From positions 62,001-126,000 of the forward strand of contig NZ_JAJNBZ010000001.1 of NCBI RefSeq assembly GCF_021369635.1: 64,000 bases of DNA. The letters run 5' to 3'. The stretch's first letter is position 1. Each line of letters opens with the position of its first letter. The notes beneath the pieces are model-generated. The model did no database searches. It saw only the letters and a list, made by a program, of their open reading frames with translations, and was not told where the DNA came from. Shown in pieces: positions 26,401-34,997 of the stretch. This DNA is from Paenibacillus profundus. Lineage in GTDB: Bacteria; Bacillota; Bacilli; Paenibacillales; Paenibacillaceae. The position numbers were made by a program, and so were the translations under genes.

Positions 26401-27798
26401 TTAGCCGAAGAGATGCGGGTCTTGTATGTGGCGTTGACGCGCCCGAAGGAAAAGATGATTCTCATCGGAACGGTGAATGACGCTGAGAAGGTAATCCAGC
26501 AATGGGGCGAAGCGTTGGATGTTGACCCGCTGCTGCTGCCGGATTATATGGTGGCGCGTGCCCGGTCTTATCTCGATTGGATCGGACCGGCTATCATGCG
26601 TCACCCGGCTGCGGCGGAATGGCGTCGATATGCAGGTCTGCCGAATCGGAACGGTGCTTGCTTGATAGATGAACGAGCGGATTGGCAGTTGTCCTTCATG
26701 CCGGCATCTGTGCTGGCAGCAGGACTACCGCTTGAGGTCCCCAGCGTTGACGAGGAAAGATCGGCGATGCTAGAAGCTATCAGCAAGCTGGAATTGCTTC
26801 AGGATAAGCCGCAATCACCATGGCAAGCGTGGATTGAGGAACGGCTCGCTTGGCGTGACCCGCATCGGATTGCGTCTATGCTGCCGGCCAAGACATCCGT
26901 TACAGAAATGAAGCGGCTCACCGCTGCGGAGGAATGGCCGTCGGTCGAGTGGGTCGAGCAGCCTGCATCAGGCGAAGAGGGCGCTGCGGAGGCTGCAGCG
27001 CTTGAAGAAGCGGAGACGGAGGCTGGCTATCGGTCTGAAGCGGCTGCGGCGGCCCAGCCCGGCAAGAGCGGCGATTCGGCTCGGCTTGGGTATGGGGACG
27101 GGTTCACGCTGCATTTGCAGCGTCCGCGCTTCATGGAAGAACAGCATGTAACTCCGGCAGAACGGGGAACGGTTTATCATACTTTGATGCAGCATTTGCC
27201 GTTGCAGGATCAGATGACGGCCGGGATCATTCAACAGACGTTGGCTTATATGGTCGGGCAGCAGCTCATGACAGAGAAGCAGGCGGACGTGGTGCAGACG
27301 GATGCGGTGCTTGCCTTCTTTGATAGTGAAGTCGGAACTCAGTTGCTGAAGGCTGCCTGGGTGCAGCGGGAGCTGCCGTTCAGCTATGGCTTGACAGCCG
27401 CTGAAGCGTATACGGTGGAAATGAAAAGGCAGTGGCAAGAGAAGCTTACGGCAGAGGAAGCGGTTCATGGTGCATTGGACGCAGCGGAATCAGCTTCCCG
27501 GGAGCGATTCGTTGCCACCTCTACGTTTGCTGCACGTGACGATTCCGGCCTGCTGGATCATGAGACGGTGCTCGTTCAGGGGGTTATCGACTGTCTGTTC
27601 GAATGGAACGGACAGCTTGTGCTGCTTGATTTCAAGACAGATAAAGTTCTGCCCCACCGGGGCGGCCTGCCAGCGTTAAGAGAGCACTACCGTTTCCAAC
27701 TGAATGTGTATGCGCGAGCAATTGAACATATTTGGAAGCGCCCTGTTGACCGCAAGGTGTTGTATTTCTTTGACTCGTGCGAAGCTTGCGAGCTGTAG
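23446..27798 (+). CDS. addA: ATP-dependent helicase/nuclease subunit A
   Basis: A 1450-residue UvrD/RecB-family helicase with a C-terminal nuclease. It unwinds and degrades broken DNA ends until a Chi-type site is met. Walker A is AAAGSGKTAVLVERI and Walker B is ILLDEYQDTN. Motif IV-VI regions include IMTIHKSKGLEFPIV and VLYVALTRPKEKM. The nuclease motif is LVLLDFKTDKV near the end. It is about 200 residues longer than B. subtilis AddA, owing to a roughly 60-residue N-terminal extension and two acidic, alanine-rich inserts (around codons 605-645 and 1170-1210). Confidence 0.95.
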   Translation: MAQSSNKKNDVEVDSRTQSEQNANAGSEPLDLFLSYPETAVVEEGQGNDELAVRELPSKPADSTWTDEQWRAIVDGGQNVLVAAAAGSGKTAVLVERIIRKISDELAPVHVDQLLVATFTKAAASEMRERIRLALERELEENPESEHLRRQLALLNRASITTLHSFCLEVIQRHFQTVSLDPAFRIANETETELLRQDVLEELFEERYAAAGPEFRRMVDWFSGERSDEAAFRLVQRLYDFSRSHPWPDAWLNKMAAAFEVRSIAQLGQSSWAESVMADARLTLNGIAQLLRQANRLLDAPGGPEPYRQTLEQELAGALALAEAAHREPWEQLHASFDLLAFGRLAACRGDQYDKSLQEQVKRLRDQAKARLQQLQDELFRRTPEEFLTELNALVPIMQAIADVVRDFGERFEGAKRKKGWLDFSDLEHYCLRILRHRDSTPEQDTPSEAALEYQQQFAEILLDEYQDTNMVQEAIVNLITRPGKGNRFMVGDVKQSIYRFRLAEPGLFLHKYQSYAADGSGQGIRIDLARNFRSRQGVVDAVNMLFRQIMSPNVAELSYDEAAELVCGASYPTVEQMAEDSSVSAAELEKRQHYATELMIIEKGGQVGTDASGAVDDEEAEAAADEESGAESQAGLDPSEIETARLEARAIASRIRRLLGDEGEPPFLVFDKTQKRMRPVTYRDIVILLRATQAWAPLMVEELRLEGIPAYAEFSTGYFRATEVEVVLSLLRVIDNPQQDIPLAAVLRSPIVGLTAEELAHIRLMGKGSFYDAVCLALQAEPGSPQAGDTLPEDLDLSEEPIPISTEAGRDWTSKLRRFMNRLEQWRNAARQGSLSELIWQVYRETGYYEWVGGLAGGMQRQANLRALYDRARQYESSSIRGLFRFLRFIDRMRDTGGDLGTARALGEQEDVVRIMTIHKSKGLEFPIVILAGLSKRFNQQDLTAPFLMHKQLGFGPRYVDEALRVTYPTLPNLAIKRQMRMELLAEEMRVLYVALTRPKEKMILIGTVNDAEKVIQQWGEALDVDPLLLPDYMVARARSYLDWIGPAIMRHPAAAEWRRYAGLPNRNGACLIDERADWQLSFMPASVLAAGLPLEVPSVDEERSAMLEAISKLELLQDKPQSPWQAWIEERLAWRDPHRIASMLPAKTSVTEMKRLTAAEEWPSVEWVEQPASGEEGAAEAAALEEAETEAGYRSEAAAAAQPGKSGDSARLGYGDGFTLHLQRPRFMEEQHVTPAERGTVYHTLMQHLPLQDQMTAGIIQQTLAYMVGQQLMTEKQADVVQTDAVLAFFDSEVGTQLLKAAWVQRELPFSYGLTAAEAYTVEMKRQWQEKLTAEEAVHGALDAAESASRERFVATSTFAARDDSGLLDHETVLVQGVIDCLFEWNGQLVLLDFKTDKVLPHRGGLPALREHYRFQLNVYARAIEHIWKRPVDRKVLYFFDSCEACEL

Positions 27799-27916
27799 CG
27801 GAACATTCGAATGCTAACCTAAGGCCTTTGGGTTAGTGAAGAGGGTTTGTATATATAAGGTGCCGCAACAAATAGGTGGAATTTACAAAATGATGGGAGA
27901 AGGGAGTTGATATTTC

Positions 27917-29110
27917 ATGCGTATTCTGCATACGGCGGATTGGCATTTCGGGCGCGCGTTGGAGGGCAGGAGCCGCTTGGAGGAACAGGCGGCCTTCGTT
28001 GACGAACTGGTCCGCTTGACCGATGAGGAGCAAGCGGATCTTGTGCTGATTGCGGGCGATGTGTATGATTCGGTCAATCCGCCGGCTGCGGCGGAACTGC
28101 TATTTTACGAGGCAGTGGCAAGACTATCGCAGGGAGGGCAACGACCGGTGGTCATCATCTCCGGGAATCATGATCACCCGGAGCGTGTATCAGCTTCGGC
28201 TCCGCTCGTAAGCAGTCATGGAATTACACTTGTCGGGCAGCCGAGCATTGCTCCCGTCATTGTTCCGTGTCAACGAACCGGAGAAGAAGCCGTTATCGCG
28301 GCGCTGCCGTATCCTTCTGAGTCCCGCCTGGGAGAATTGTTATCCGCCTGCAACGAGGAACAGGTGCTGAGAAGCGCGTACAGCGCCAGAGTCGGCCAAC
28401 TGCTGTCTTTGCAAGCGCAGCGTTTTCGTCCATCTGCAATTAACCTCATTATGAGTCATTTATATGTGCTTGGCGGAGTGGAGACCGATTCAGAACGTCC
28501 GATACAGGTCGGAGGCGCCTATACGGTTGATCCAAGCGTATTTGCATGTCAGGATGCACCGGGCAACGTCCAATACGTCGCGCTTGGCCATCTGCACCGT
28601 CCCCAAGCCGTCAAGGGACCGGGTACGATTCGCTACAGCGGTTCCCCGTTAGCATACAGCTTCTCTGAAGCGGGACAGACCAAATCGGTCACCCTGCTCG
28701 ATATTGCTCCAGGACAGGGGGCTGTACCTGAAGGGCGTTATCTTGCATCCGGGAAGCCCCTGGTGGAGTGGAATGCGCGCGGCGGCTACGAGGAAGTGCT
28801 GCGATGGATTGAGGAAGGACGCGATGCGAAAGCATGGCTTGACGTAAGCATTTCTCTAACGGACGCGTTAACGATGGAGCAGATACAGAAGCTTCGCCGT
28901 GCCCACGAAGGCATTGTCCATATTCGGCCGATATACCCGGAAATGGAGCGGATGGAGGAAGAGGAAGGCCGGCGCAGCGAGATGCCGGTGCATGAGCTGT
29001 TCCGCCGCTTCTATGAACGTCAGACGGGCGGGGCTCAGCCTGACGATGCCTTGGTGGAATGCTTCTTGGAATTAATCGGTGACCGGGAAGAGGAGGACGA
29101 AAGCGCATGA
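27917..29110 (+). CDS. sbcD: Exonuclease SbcCD, nuclease subunit D
   Basis: A 397-residue Mre11-type metallo-phosphoesterase. With SbcC it cuts DNA hairpins and processes protein-blocked ends. The phosphoesterase motifs appear in order: TADWHFGR (about residue 7), AGDVYD, SGNHDHPERV, SHLYVLGG and LGHLHRPQ. AGAAGGGAG precedes the ATG. The sbcC start overlaps its stop by four bases. The 118-bp gap from addA holds the imperfect palindrome CTAACCTAAGG/CCTTTGGGTTAG but no clear T-run. Confidence 0.95.
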   Translation: MRILHTADWHFGRALEGRSRLEEQAAFVDELVRLTDEEQADLVLIAGDVYDSVNPPAAAELLFYEAVARLSQGGQRPVVIISGNHDHPERVSASAPLVSSHGITLVGQPSIAPVIVPCQRTGEEAVIAALPYPSESRLGELLSACNEEQVLRSAYSARVGQLLSLQAQRFRPSAINLIMSHLYVLGGVETDSERPIQVGGAYTVDPSVFACQDAPGNVQYVALGHLHRPQAVKGPGTIRYSGSPLAYSFSEAGQTKSVTLLDIAPGQGAVPEGRYLASGKPLVEWNARGGYEEVLRWIEEGRDAKAWLDVSISLTDALTMEQIQKLRRAHEGIVHIRPIYPEMERMEEEEGRRSEMPVHELFRRFYERQTGGAQPDDALVECFLELIGDREEEDESA

Positions 29111-32100
29111 AGCCTATCGAGTTGAAGCTGTCTGGACTGCAAAGCTACCGTGAAGAACAGCGCATAGACTTCCGAGCACTTTGCGAAACAGGGTTATTCG
29201 GTATTTTCGGTCCGACAGGAAGCGGGAAATCCTCAATTCTAGATGCGATGACGCTAGCGCTATACGGGAAGGTGGAGCGGGCGACGAACGGTACGCAGGG
29301 AATTATGAATCAGGCGGAGGACACTTTATCGGTTTCTTTTAGCTTCTCGCTGAACGGAGCGGGGGACAGCCAGACATTCCGGGTCGAACGTCGATTTAAA
29401 CGTACAGGTGATGTGACGATTGGCAACACTGTCAGCCGCTTTATTGAGGTGCGTCCGGAAGGAGAGGTCGTCATTGCGGACAAGCTTGCCGAAGTGACCC
29501 GCTGCGTTGAACATCATATTGGCTTGAAAATGGATGATTTCACGCGAGCTGTCGTGCTGCCTCAGGGCAAATTCGCCGAATTTCTGTCCTTGAAAGGCAG
29601 CGACCGGCGCCAAATGCTGCAGCGTCTGTTCTCGTTGGAGAAGTACGGGGATGAGCTTGCCATCAAGTTATCGCGCAAGGTGAAGGAGACAGAAGGGGAA
29701 GTACGAGCCTGCAGCGCAGAACAACAGGGACTTGGCGATGCTTCAGAGGAAGCGGTGAATCAGGCGGAAGAAGCGCTGCGAGAAGCGTCTGTGCTCGCGG
29801 AACGAGCCCGTGAGGAGAAAATCGCGGCAGAGTGTGAATACCGGGATATAGCTGAGAAGCGGGGCTGGATGGAAGAAAAGAGCCGCCTAAGCAGCCGCCT
29901 GGCTCAGTTGGAATTGGAGGCGCCGGAGCGTGCGCTGGAGCAAGAACAGCTGATGAAAGCGAAGGAAGCCGAAATGATCGCTCCGTTCCTGCTCGAAGTC
30001 CGGGAGCTTGAAGCGAAGCGCCAGACTGCGGAAGCAGAGCATCGTACGGCCGATGAAGCGGCACGCCATGCGATGAGCGAAGCGGAGCGTACCCAACTTG
30101 CGGCAGATGCAGCAATCCGCCGCAAGGAAGCAGAGGAGCCGGAATTAGTGCTGCGCTCTGAGCAGCTGCAGGAAGCGGCTCGTCTTCACGGGGAGAGCGA
30201 ACGTCTGCGTAAGGAGGCGGAGGAATGGAATGAGCGGTTCGAAGAAGCGAGTGCGCGCTATACCCGTGCTTCAGCTGAAGCAGAACGGGCGGAGCAACAG
30301 CTCAAGAAAGCGTTAGAACGCCAAGCGGAGCTGCGCGACCTGCTCTCCTCGCATGAGAAGCCGAGCGAGGAACGGGAACAATTCCAGCAAGCGGTAACGG
30401 ACTGGCAAAGACTGAGTATGCTGAAGGCCCGCTGCAAGGAACTGGAAGAAAACAAGAAGAAGCAGTCGGAGCTTGCGGCTCAAGGGGCGGCAGCATGGAA
30501 CGAAACGCTTGGCCACATCGTCATGCACGCGCGCGAGGTACGCAATCAAGTCGATTCTGGAACCGAATTGTCCAGAGCTTGGCAAAGTCTGCGGACCGAA
30601 TTGCAAGACGAGCTGGGACAGGTGGAGCAACTGATGGAGCAGGCTCGACAAGCACAGCGGGAGCAGGCGGAGCAAGAGATTGCCGCGCGGCTTGCCGTTC
30701 AGCTGCAACCTCACTCTCCGTGTCCAGTCTGCGGCTCTGCAAACCATCCGGCGCCTGCTCATGTTCCGAAAGATGAACAGGCAGGTTCAGATCAGGGCTG
30801 GGATGAACGCTGGTTACGTTGGGAGCAAGTGAAGGACAGGCTAAAGGCGATGCTGCTTACAACCGAGCATGAATGGGAACGAAGCAGAACAGATTTGAAG
30901 CAGTGGATTGCGCGGCTGCAAGACCTGTCTGGACGCGTGCGCAGCATGGTGCAGGAGCGATCCGTCACACCTCGATTGGGTGAAGGATTCGTAGTTGGGG
31001 ATGAGCTCGCAGCCGCTCTCGACTTTACAGTGAATCAAGAGCATACGGCAGCAGATGAAAGGGTGGAAAGCATAACGCCAAGCATCGGGGAAGACTCAAC
31101 TGATGGGCGAGCCGCCGTTTCCGCCTTCGGCCTGCCTCCGATGACAAAGCAAAAGCGCGACGAGATGGAAAATATACTGCATGATGCAGGGCTCAACCCG
31201 TTCGATGACAGGCTGCAATCGTTGTCGCAGGACACCCGATCCATGGGGAAACAGATGGAGCGCATTATGCAGCAAGCAACGGACAAGCAATGGGAGCTGC
31301 AGCAAGCTTTGGCATCATATAAGACTTCAGCCAGTGCTTTCCGTGAAGCGGAATCGCTCTGGAATGAAGCTGAACAGTCGCTGCGGGAGGAGCATGCGAA
31401 CTGGGGCGAGCAATATCAACGATTCGGATGGCATCTTGTGGAGATGGAACGTGTCAGGGAACAGTGGCGCGAACGGGAAGCGATTGTGGCCGACTGCCGC
31501 GTTCGGTTGGAGAAGAGTGTTGCTTACATTGAAGAGACGCAAAGCCATATTCGCCGCCATGAGCAGTTGAAGCAGGCTGCAGATATGGAGCGGGTGCAAG
31601 CGAAGGCGGAGTGGAACGGCATCGTTCGGTTGATCGCCGATTATGAGAAAAGGCTTCGTCCTTGGTTAGATGGACCGCCGATCGAGCAACTTGCGGTCGA
31701 GACGTATGCCCGCCTGACTGATATCCGTGAACGAGCGGAACGGACGAGGCAGGAAGCGAATGCCGCTCGCAATGTGAACGAAGCTGCACAGCAGCGTGCG
31801 GCTTTGGCGGCACAAGCTTGGAACGGCCTAGGGGAACGTGCTGTCACTGCCGGGGAACGATTGCAGGCTCAATTGCGTCAATCTTCCTTTGCCCATCTCG
31901 ATGACGTGCTGGCAGCCAGACGCTCGTCTGAAGAGTGCAAGCGCTTGGAGGCGGAGCTGGAGCGTCATCACGAAGAGCTGCGTGACTTGGGCGCGCAATT
32001 GAAGCGATTGGAGGAACGTATCGGCGGTACGTCCGTCACAGAGGAAGAGTGGCAGACTTGCGTTGCAAGGTGGCAGCAATCTGTAGAGAGTGATGAAGCG

Positions 32101-32715
32101 GCTCTGGCAGCCCGTGCAAGAGCTGAACGAGATGCAGAGGAGCTGCGCAGCAAGCACGAACGCTGGGCAGCGCTTGAAGCTGAACGTGTGCGGGGCGAAA
32201 CGTATCTGGGCCGCCTGCACCAACTGCAAAGCGTATTCCGAGGCAATGCATTTGTGGAGTTCGTAGCTGAGGAGCAGCTCATGCAAGTAAGCCGAGCCGC
32301 TTCAGAGCGATTGAAAAGCTTGACCAAACAGCGTTATGCCCTGGAAGTCGACTCAGGCGGAGGTTTCGTTATTCGTGATGATGGTAACGGCGGTATTCGC
32401 CGGCCGGTATCTACCTTGTCAGGCGGGGAAACATTTCTGACTTCGCTTGCACTCGCGCTGGCCTTGTCTGCGCAAATTCAACTGCGAGGGATATATCCGC
32501 TGGAGTTCTTCTTTCTGGATGAAGGCTTCGGGACTCTGGATCCAGAACTACTGGATACAGTCGTGACCTCCTTGGAGAAGCTTCATACGGATCGGTTGTC
32601 GGTAGGTGTCATCAGTCACGTTCCGGAGCTTCGTGCACGATTGCCGCGCAAATTAGAGGTTCTGCCTGCCGAGCAAGCCGGTAGAGGCTCCCTGATCGTA
32701 TTTGAGGTGAATTAA
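29107..32715 (+). CDS. sbcC: Exonuclease SbcCD, ATPase subunit C
   Basis: A 1202-residue Rad50/SMC-type ATPase. Walker A is FGPTGSGKSSILDAM near residue 35. Long coiled coils run on both sides of the zinc hook CPVCGSANHP (about residue 540). The signature motif is STLSGGETFLTSLALALALS and Walker B is FFLDEGFGTLD. The coiled coil is rich in Glu, Ala, Arg and Gln. It overlaps sbcD (ATGA) and is co-translated with it. It is followed by a candidate structured RNA. Confidence 0.95.
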   Translation: MKPIELKLSGLQSYREEQRIDFRALCETGLFGIFGPTGSGKSSILDAMTLALYGKVERATNGTQGIMNQAEDTLSVSFSFSLNGAGDSQTFRVERRFKRTGDVTIGNTVSRFIEVRPEGEVVIADKLAEVTRCVEHHIGLKMDDFTRAVVLPQGKFAEFLSLKGSDRRQMLQRLFSLEKYGDELAIKLSRKVKETEGEVRACSAEQQGLGDASEEAVNQAEEALREASVLAERAREEKIAAECEYRDIAEKRGWMEEKSRLSSRLAQLELEAPERALEQEQLMKAKEAEMIAPFLLEVRELEAKRQTAEAEHRTADEAARHAMSEAERTQLAADAAIRRKEAEEPELVLRSEQLQEAARLHGESERLRKEAEEWNERFEEASARYTRASAEAERAEQQLKKALERQAELRDLLSSHEKPSEEREQFQQAVTDWQRLSMLKARCKELEENKKKQSELAAQGAAAWNETLGHIVMHAREVRNQVDSGTELSRAWQSLRTELQDELGQVEQLMEQARQAQREQAEQEIAARLAVQLQPHSPCPVCGSANHPAPAHVPKDEQAGSDQGWDERWLRWEQVKDRLKAMLLTTEHEWERSRTDLKQWIARLQDLSGRVRSMVQERSVTPRLGEGFVVGDELAAALDFTVNQEHTAADERVESITPSIGEDSTDGRAAVSAFGLPPMTKQKRDEMENILHDAGLNPFDDRLQSLSQDTRSMGKQMERIMQQATDKQWELQQALASYKTSASAFREAESLWNEAEQSLREEHANWGEQYQRFGWHLVEMERVREQWREREAIVADCRVRLEKSVAYIEETQSHIRRHEQLKQAADMERVQAKAEWNGIVRLIADYEKRLRPWLDGPPIEQLAVETYARLTDIRERAERTRQEANAARNVNEAAQQRAALAAQAWNGLGERAVTAGERLQAQLRQSSFAHLDDVLAARRSSEECKRLEAELERHHEELRDLGAQLKRLEERIGGTSVTEEEWQTCVARWQQSVESDEAALAARARAERDAEELRSKHERWAALEAERVRGETYLGRLHQLQSVFRGNAFVEFVAEEQLMQVSRAASERLKSLTKQRYALEVDSGGGFVIRDDGNGGIRRPVSTLSGGETFLTSLALALALSAQIQLRGIYPLEFFFLDEGFGTLDPELLDTVVTSLEKLHTDRLSVGVISHVPELRARLPRKLEVLPAEQAGRGSLIVFEVN

Positions 32716-32757
32716 TTTCATGTGAAATACGTCACAGTAACAGTTTCAGAGCGCTGT

Positions 32758-32930
32758 TATAATACAGATAGCCGACATCAATCTTTTGTAAGCACCTCGG
32801 TGACCGTATTGCTTCTGCAAGCATCTGCAGGCATGCTGCCTGGCAGTTGACCTGCTTGCAGGCGCAGTACGTTCACAGCGTATAATGCGCTGCCCGCTTG
32901 TTAGCGGGGGACGAGGTGCTCTTTTTTTTG
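32758..32930 (+). ncRNA. Candidate structured RNA with its own -10 and terminator, after sbcC
   Basis: A TATAAT box (32758-32763, weak -35) precedes a compact set of pairings. AGCACCTCG (32791-32799) pairs with CGAGGTGCT (32912-32920), then eight Ts. Inside, a long arm is formed by CGTATTGC/GCAGTACG and CTGCAAGC/GCTTGCAG, with two small hairpins on the 3' side (AGCG-TATAATG-CGCT and CCCGCT-TGTT-AGCGGG). This is a junction of four helices closed by a terminator-like stem. It may be an independent small RNA (6S-like layout is one option), a leader of the gene at 33015, or only an elaborate sbcC terminator. I cannot assign a family. Confidence 0.5.
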
Positions 32931-33014
32931 TCCATTTTTCCCCCATGCACACCTTCGCGCATAGGCGAATATCATGACTGTATCTCAAGCGATTGCAGAA
33001 AGTGAGAGACGTCT

Positions 33015-33461
33015 ATGGAGAAGGAAAAAACCGGCGTAAAGCCGGCACCAACGACAGCGACGCCCATACCTGTCGGAATTTCACCCCCGCCTACGGCTGG
33101 CGCAACTGTACAAAAAGAATCGATGCACGAACTATGTCACAAGCATATGCATCGTTATGTGAAAGTCCAGACGATGGACGGGTGCGTATACCAAGGAGTT
33201 ATCGAATGCGTGGATCACGAACATCTGTATTTGGCCGTTCCGATGGCCGGTTGCTCGGTGCCTTACATGACCCCTTCAGCTGCGCCTTATGGATATTATC
33301 CTTATGCAGGCACTCCCTACGCGCTGCCGCCGTATGTCGATACGGCATATTCAGGATATTATCCGGGCTACTATTATCCATATGGCTACGGCCGTCGCTT
33401 CAATCAATTGGTGCTGCCATTGGCGGTGCTAATTGCCTTAGCATTAATTCCTTATTATTAA
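33015..33461 (+). CDS. LSM-like, Tyr/Pro-rich protein with C-terminal hydrophobic tail
   Basis: A 148-residue protein I cannot name. The N-terminal 35 residues are Pro/Thr/Ala-rich. A short Sm/LSM-like beta segment follows (HRYVKVQTMDGCVYQGVIEC, then VDHEHLYLAVP, residues about 47-77). Next is a low-complexity Tyr/Pro/Gly stretch (SAAPYGYYPYAGTPYALPPY and on). The protein ends in a short hydrophobic segment (NQLVLPLAVLIALALIPYY), so it may be tail-anchored or embedded in a surface or coat layer. The start has GGAGAAGG-like sequence close by (weak). Spore-associated proteins often look like this, but nothing here proves it. Confidence 0.7.
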   Translation: MEKEKTGVKPAPTTATPIPVGISPPPTAGATVQKESMHELCHKHMHRYVKVQTMDGCVYQGVIECVDHEHLYLAVPMAGCSVPYMTPSAAPYGYYPYAGTPYALPPYVDTAYSGYYPGYYYPYGYGRRFNQLVLPLAVLIALALIPYY

Positions 33462-33470
33462 GGTGCCTAT

Positions 33471-33506
33471 AGCTCTGCACTTCAGTCTAATCCGGGGTGC
33501 GGAGCT
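33471..33506. terminator. Possible bidirectional terminator between convergent genes
   Basis: AGCTCTGCAC (33471-33480) pairs with GTGCGGAGCT (33497-33506). No strong T-run on either side. Confidence 0.4.
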
Positions 33507-33512
33507 GTCATA

Positions 33513-34289
33513 TCATTGTGACGGCAACGAAGTGAGCCACGACACGATTACGTCCACCGTTTCACGAATTTGATGATCGTCGGAAATGCTGGCCGCATAG
33601 TCTTTTTTTTGATTGCCGTAATCTCCGAACTGGGCATGGTTGGCTCCTTGAATGACGTGTTCGGTTAGAATTTCCGGGAGATATTTTTTGTTTTTCATAT
33701 ATCGCTCCAAGTTTAATACGCCATCCTTCGAACCATAAATGGACAATACCGGAATATTGGAATTAGATATATCGCTATTTGCATAAGACGCCAACAAGAT
33801 TAAACCTTGCACGGCATCCGGGTGTTTTTTCGCGAATTCTGCCCCCATTGTGCCTCCCAAGGAATGACCTCCAACGATCGTTCTCACTTGCCGAGCATAC
33901 TTATCTAACTTCGGGAGGACGCGTTCTGCCCCGTCGCTATCCAGGACGGCCAGATTGAGCGGCATCTTCAAAATATATGTATTGACCTTGCGCTCGGCCA
34001 ACCCGCGCGCCAATACGGCATAGCTTTCCGGCTCGACTAGTCCGCCAGGGTATAGTATGAGGTTAGCTATCGGTGTACGAACAGTCTCGAACGCGAACAA
34101 GCCATCCTCCGCATATACTTTGACATTTTCGGTTGAGATTGACGCCTGATCCGCTTTGGAACCAGCCGGATAGGGACGTAGAAATCCGTATATGCCTGCA
34201 GCAACTGCAATAACGAGCGCAATGAAGGTCCATAATATCCATTTACGTTTTTTCTTGCGTGGCGTTCGCAAGTTTTTCTCTGATGGCAC
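33513..34289 (-). CDS. Membrane-anchored alpha/beta hydrolase
   Basis: A 258-residue protein. A basic N terminus (TPRKKKRKW) and a single hydrophobic segment (WTFIALVIAVAAGIYGFL) form a signal anchor. An exported alpha/beta hydrolase domain follows, with the nucleophile elbow GGHSLGGTMG. The acid is in LSIYGSKDGVLN and the histidine in QGANHAQFGDYG, so the triad looks complete. The GTG at 34289 is chosen because AAGGAG lies 8 bases before it; the open frame continues 21 codons upstream without a good site. Substrate unknown. Confidence 0.8.
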   Translation of the reverse strand: MPSEKNLRTPRKKKRKWILWTFIALVIAVAAGIYGFLRPYPAGSKADQASISTENVKVYAEDGLFAFETVRTPIANLILYPGGLVEPESYAVLARGLAERKVNTYILKMPLNLAVLDSDGAERVLPKLDKYARQVRTIVGGHSLGGTMGAEFAKKHPDAVQGLILLASYANSDISNSNIPVLSIYGSKDGVLNLERYMKNKKYLPEILTEHVIQGANHAQFGDYGNQKKDYAASISDDHQIRETVDVIVSWLTSLPSQ

Positions 34290-34363
34290 TCTATTCACTC
34301 CTTCATATTGGACGAGCTCTTTCTTTTTGATATGATAGCGATATACGATCACAAATGCATAGT

Positions 34364-34451
34364 TGGAGGATGTTCAAAAAGCCCCCTTTCGATTACGAAG
34401 CATCCCAAGATGTAATTCGACATCGAATCTTGCATTTCTTTTTGAACATAA
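34364..34451. repeat. Dispersed repeat element, long form (copy 5), before the HIT gene
   Basis: Starts GGAGGATGTTCAAAAAGCCC and ends TTCTTTTTGAACATAAG. The centre contains ACGAAGCATC, AAGATGTAATTCGACATCG and AATCTTGCA, which recur in copy 11 at 60301. The centre has its own inverted repeat: AAGAT..TCGACATCGA..ATCTT. It ends 25 bases before the HIT start codon. Confidence 0.75.
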
Positions 34452-34476
34452 GAATCAGTTGAAGGAGGAAAGTCCA

Positions 34477-34821
34477 ATGGACTGTATTTTTTGTAAAATT
34501 ATTGAAGGAAACATTCCTTCCAAAAAGGTGTACGAGAATGAAACCGTAGTCGCATTTCATGATATCACTCCACAAGCCCCTGTACATATTCTTATCATTC
34601 CTAAGAAGCATATTGCAACTATGAATGATGCTGAGGGAGAAGACTTCTCGCTAATCGGCGAGGTTCACCGCGCAGCCCAACATGTGGCGCGTGAGATGGG
34701 CATTGCGGATACGGGATATCGTCTTATCAATAATTGTGGAAAAGATAGCGGTCAGGTTGTGTTTCACATTCATTACCATCTGCTTGGCGGTGAATCGTTA
34801 GGAGCTTTGGTAGGGCAGTAA
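34477..34821 (+). CDS. HIT family protein (histidine triad hydrolase)
   Basis: A 114-residue HINT-type nucleotide hydrolase. CIFCKIIEGNIPSKKVYE at the N terminus supplies the Cys pair typical of Bacillales HIT proteins. The histidine triad is HIHYHLLGG near the end. Such proteins hydrolyse AMP-lysine or AMP-N bonds; the biological substrate is uncertain. The ATG at 34477 follows GAAGGAGGA; the longer frame upstream reads through the repeat element and is not real protein. Confidence 0.92.
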   Translation: MDCIFCKIIEGNIPSKKVYENETVVAFHDITPQAPVHILIIPKKHIATMNDAEGEDFSLIGEVHRAAQHVAREMGIADTGYRLINNCGKDSGQVVFHIHYHLLGGESLGALVGQ

Positions 34822-34907
34822 GCATAGCGATTATGGCGCTTTAGCGGAAGGAACTATTTTGGAGGGTGCTTTCAATGCGTAAATGTTGACAGAATGCTTC
34901 CTCAAGG

Positions 34908-34937
34908 TTGACACTGACTTTTGCAATCACATATAAT
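34908..34937 (+). promoter_or_regulatory. Sigma-A promoter of rpsU-yqeY
   Basis: TTGACA (34908-34913), 18 bases, then TATAAT (34932-34937): both hexamers match the consensus exactly. A second TTGACA lies at 34885 without a matching -10. Confidence 0.75.
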
Positions 34938-34997
34938 GTAGTTTGATAAACCGTGTTTGTTGTTCTTGGACGGTCTGGTCGGAGGGAGGGAAAACTG

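Noticed and set aside
32881-32886. TATAAT at the end of the structured RNA considered as a promoter for the gene at 33015
   Set aside because: It lies in a hairpin loop (AGCG-TATAATG-CGCT) upstream of the terminator and has no -35 element.
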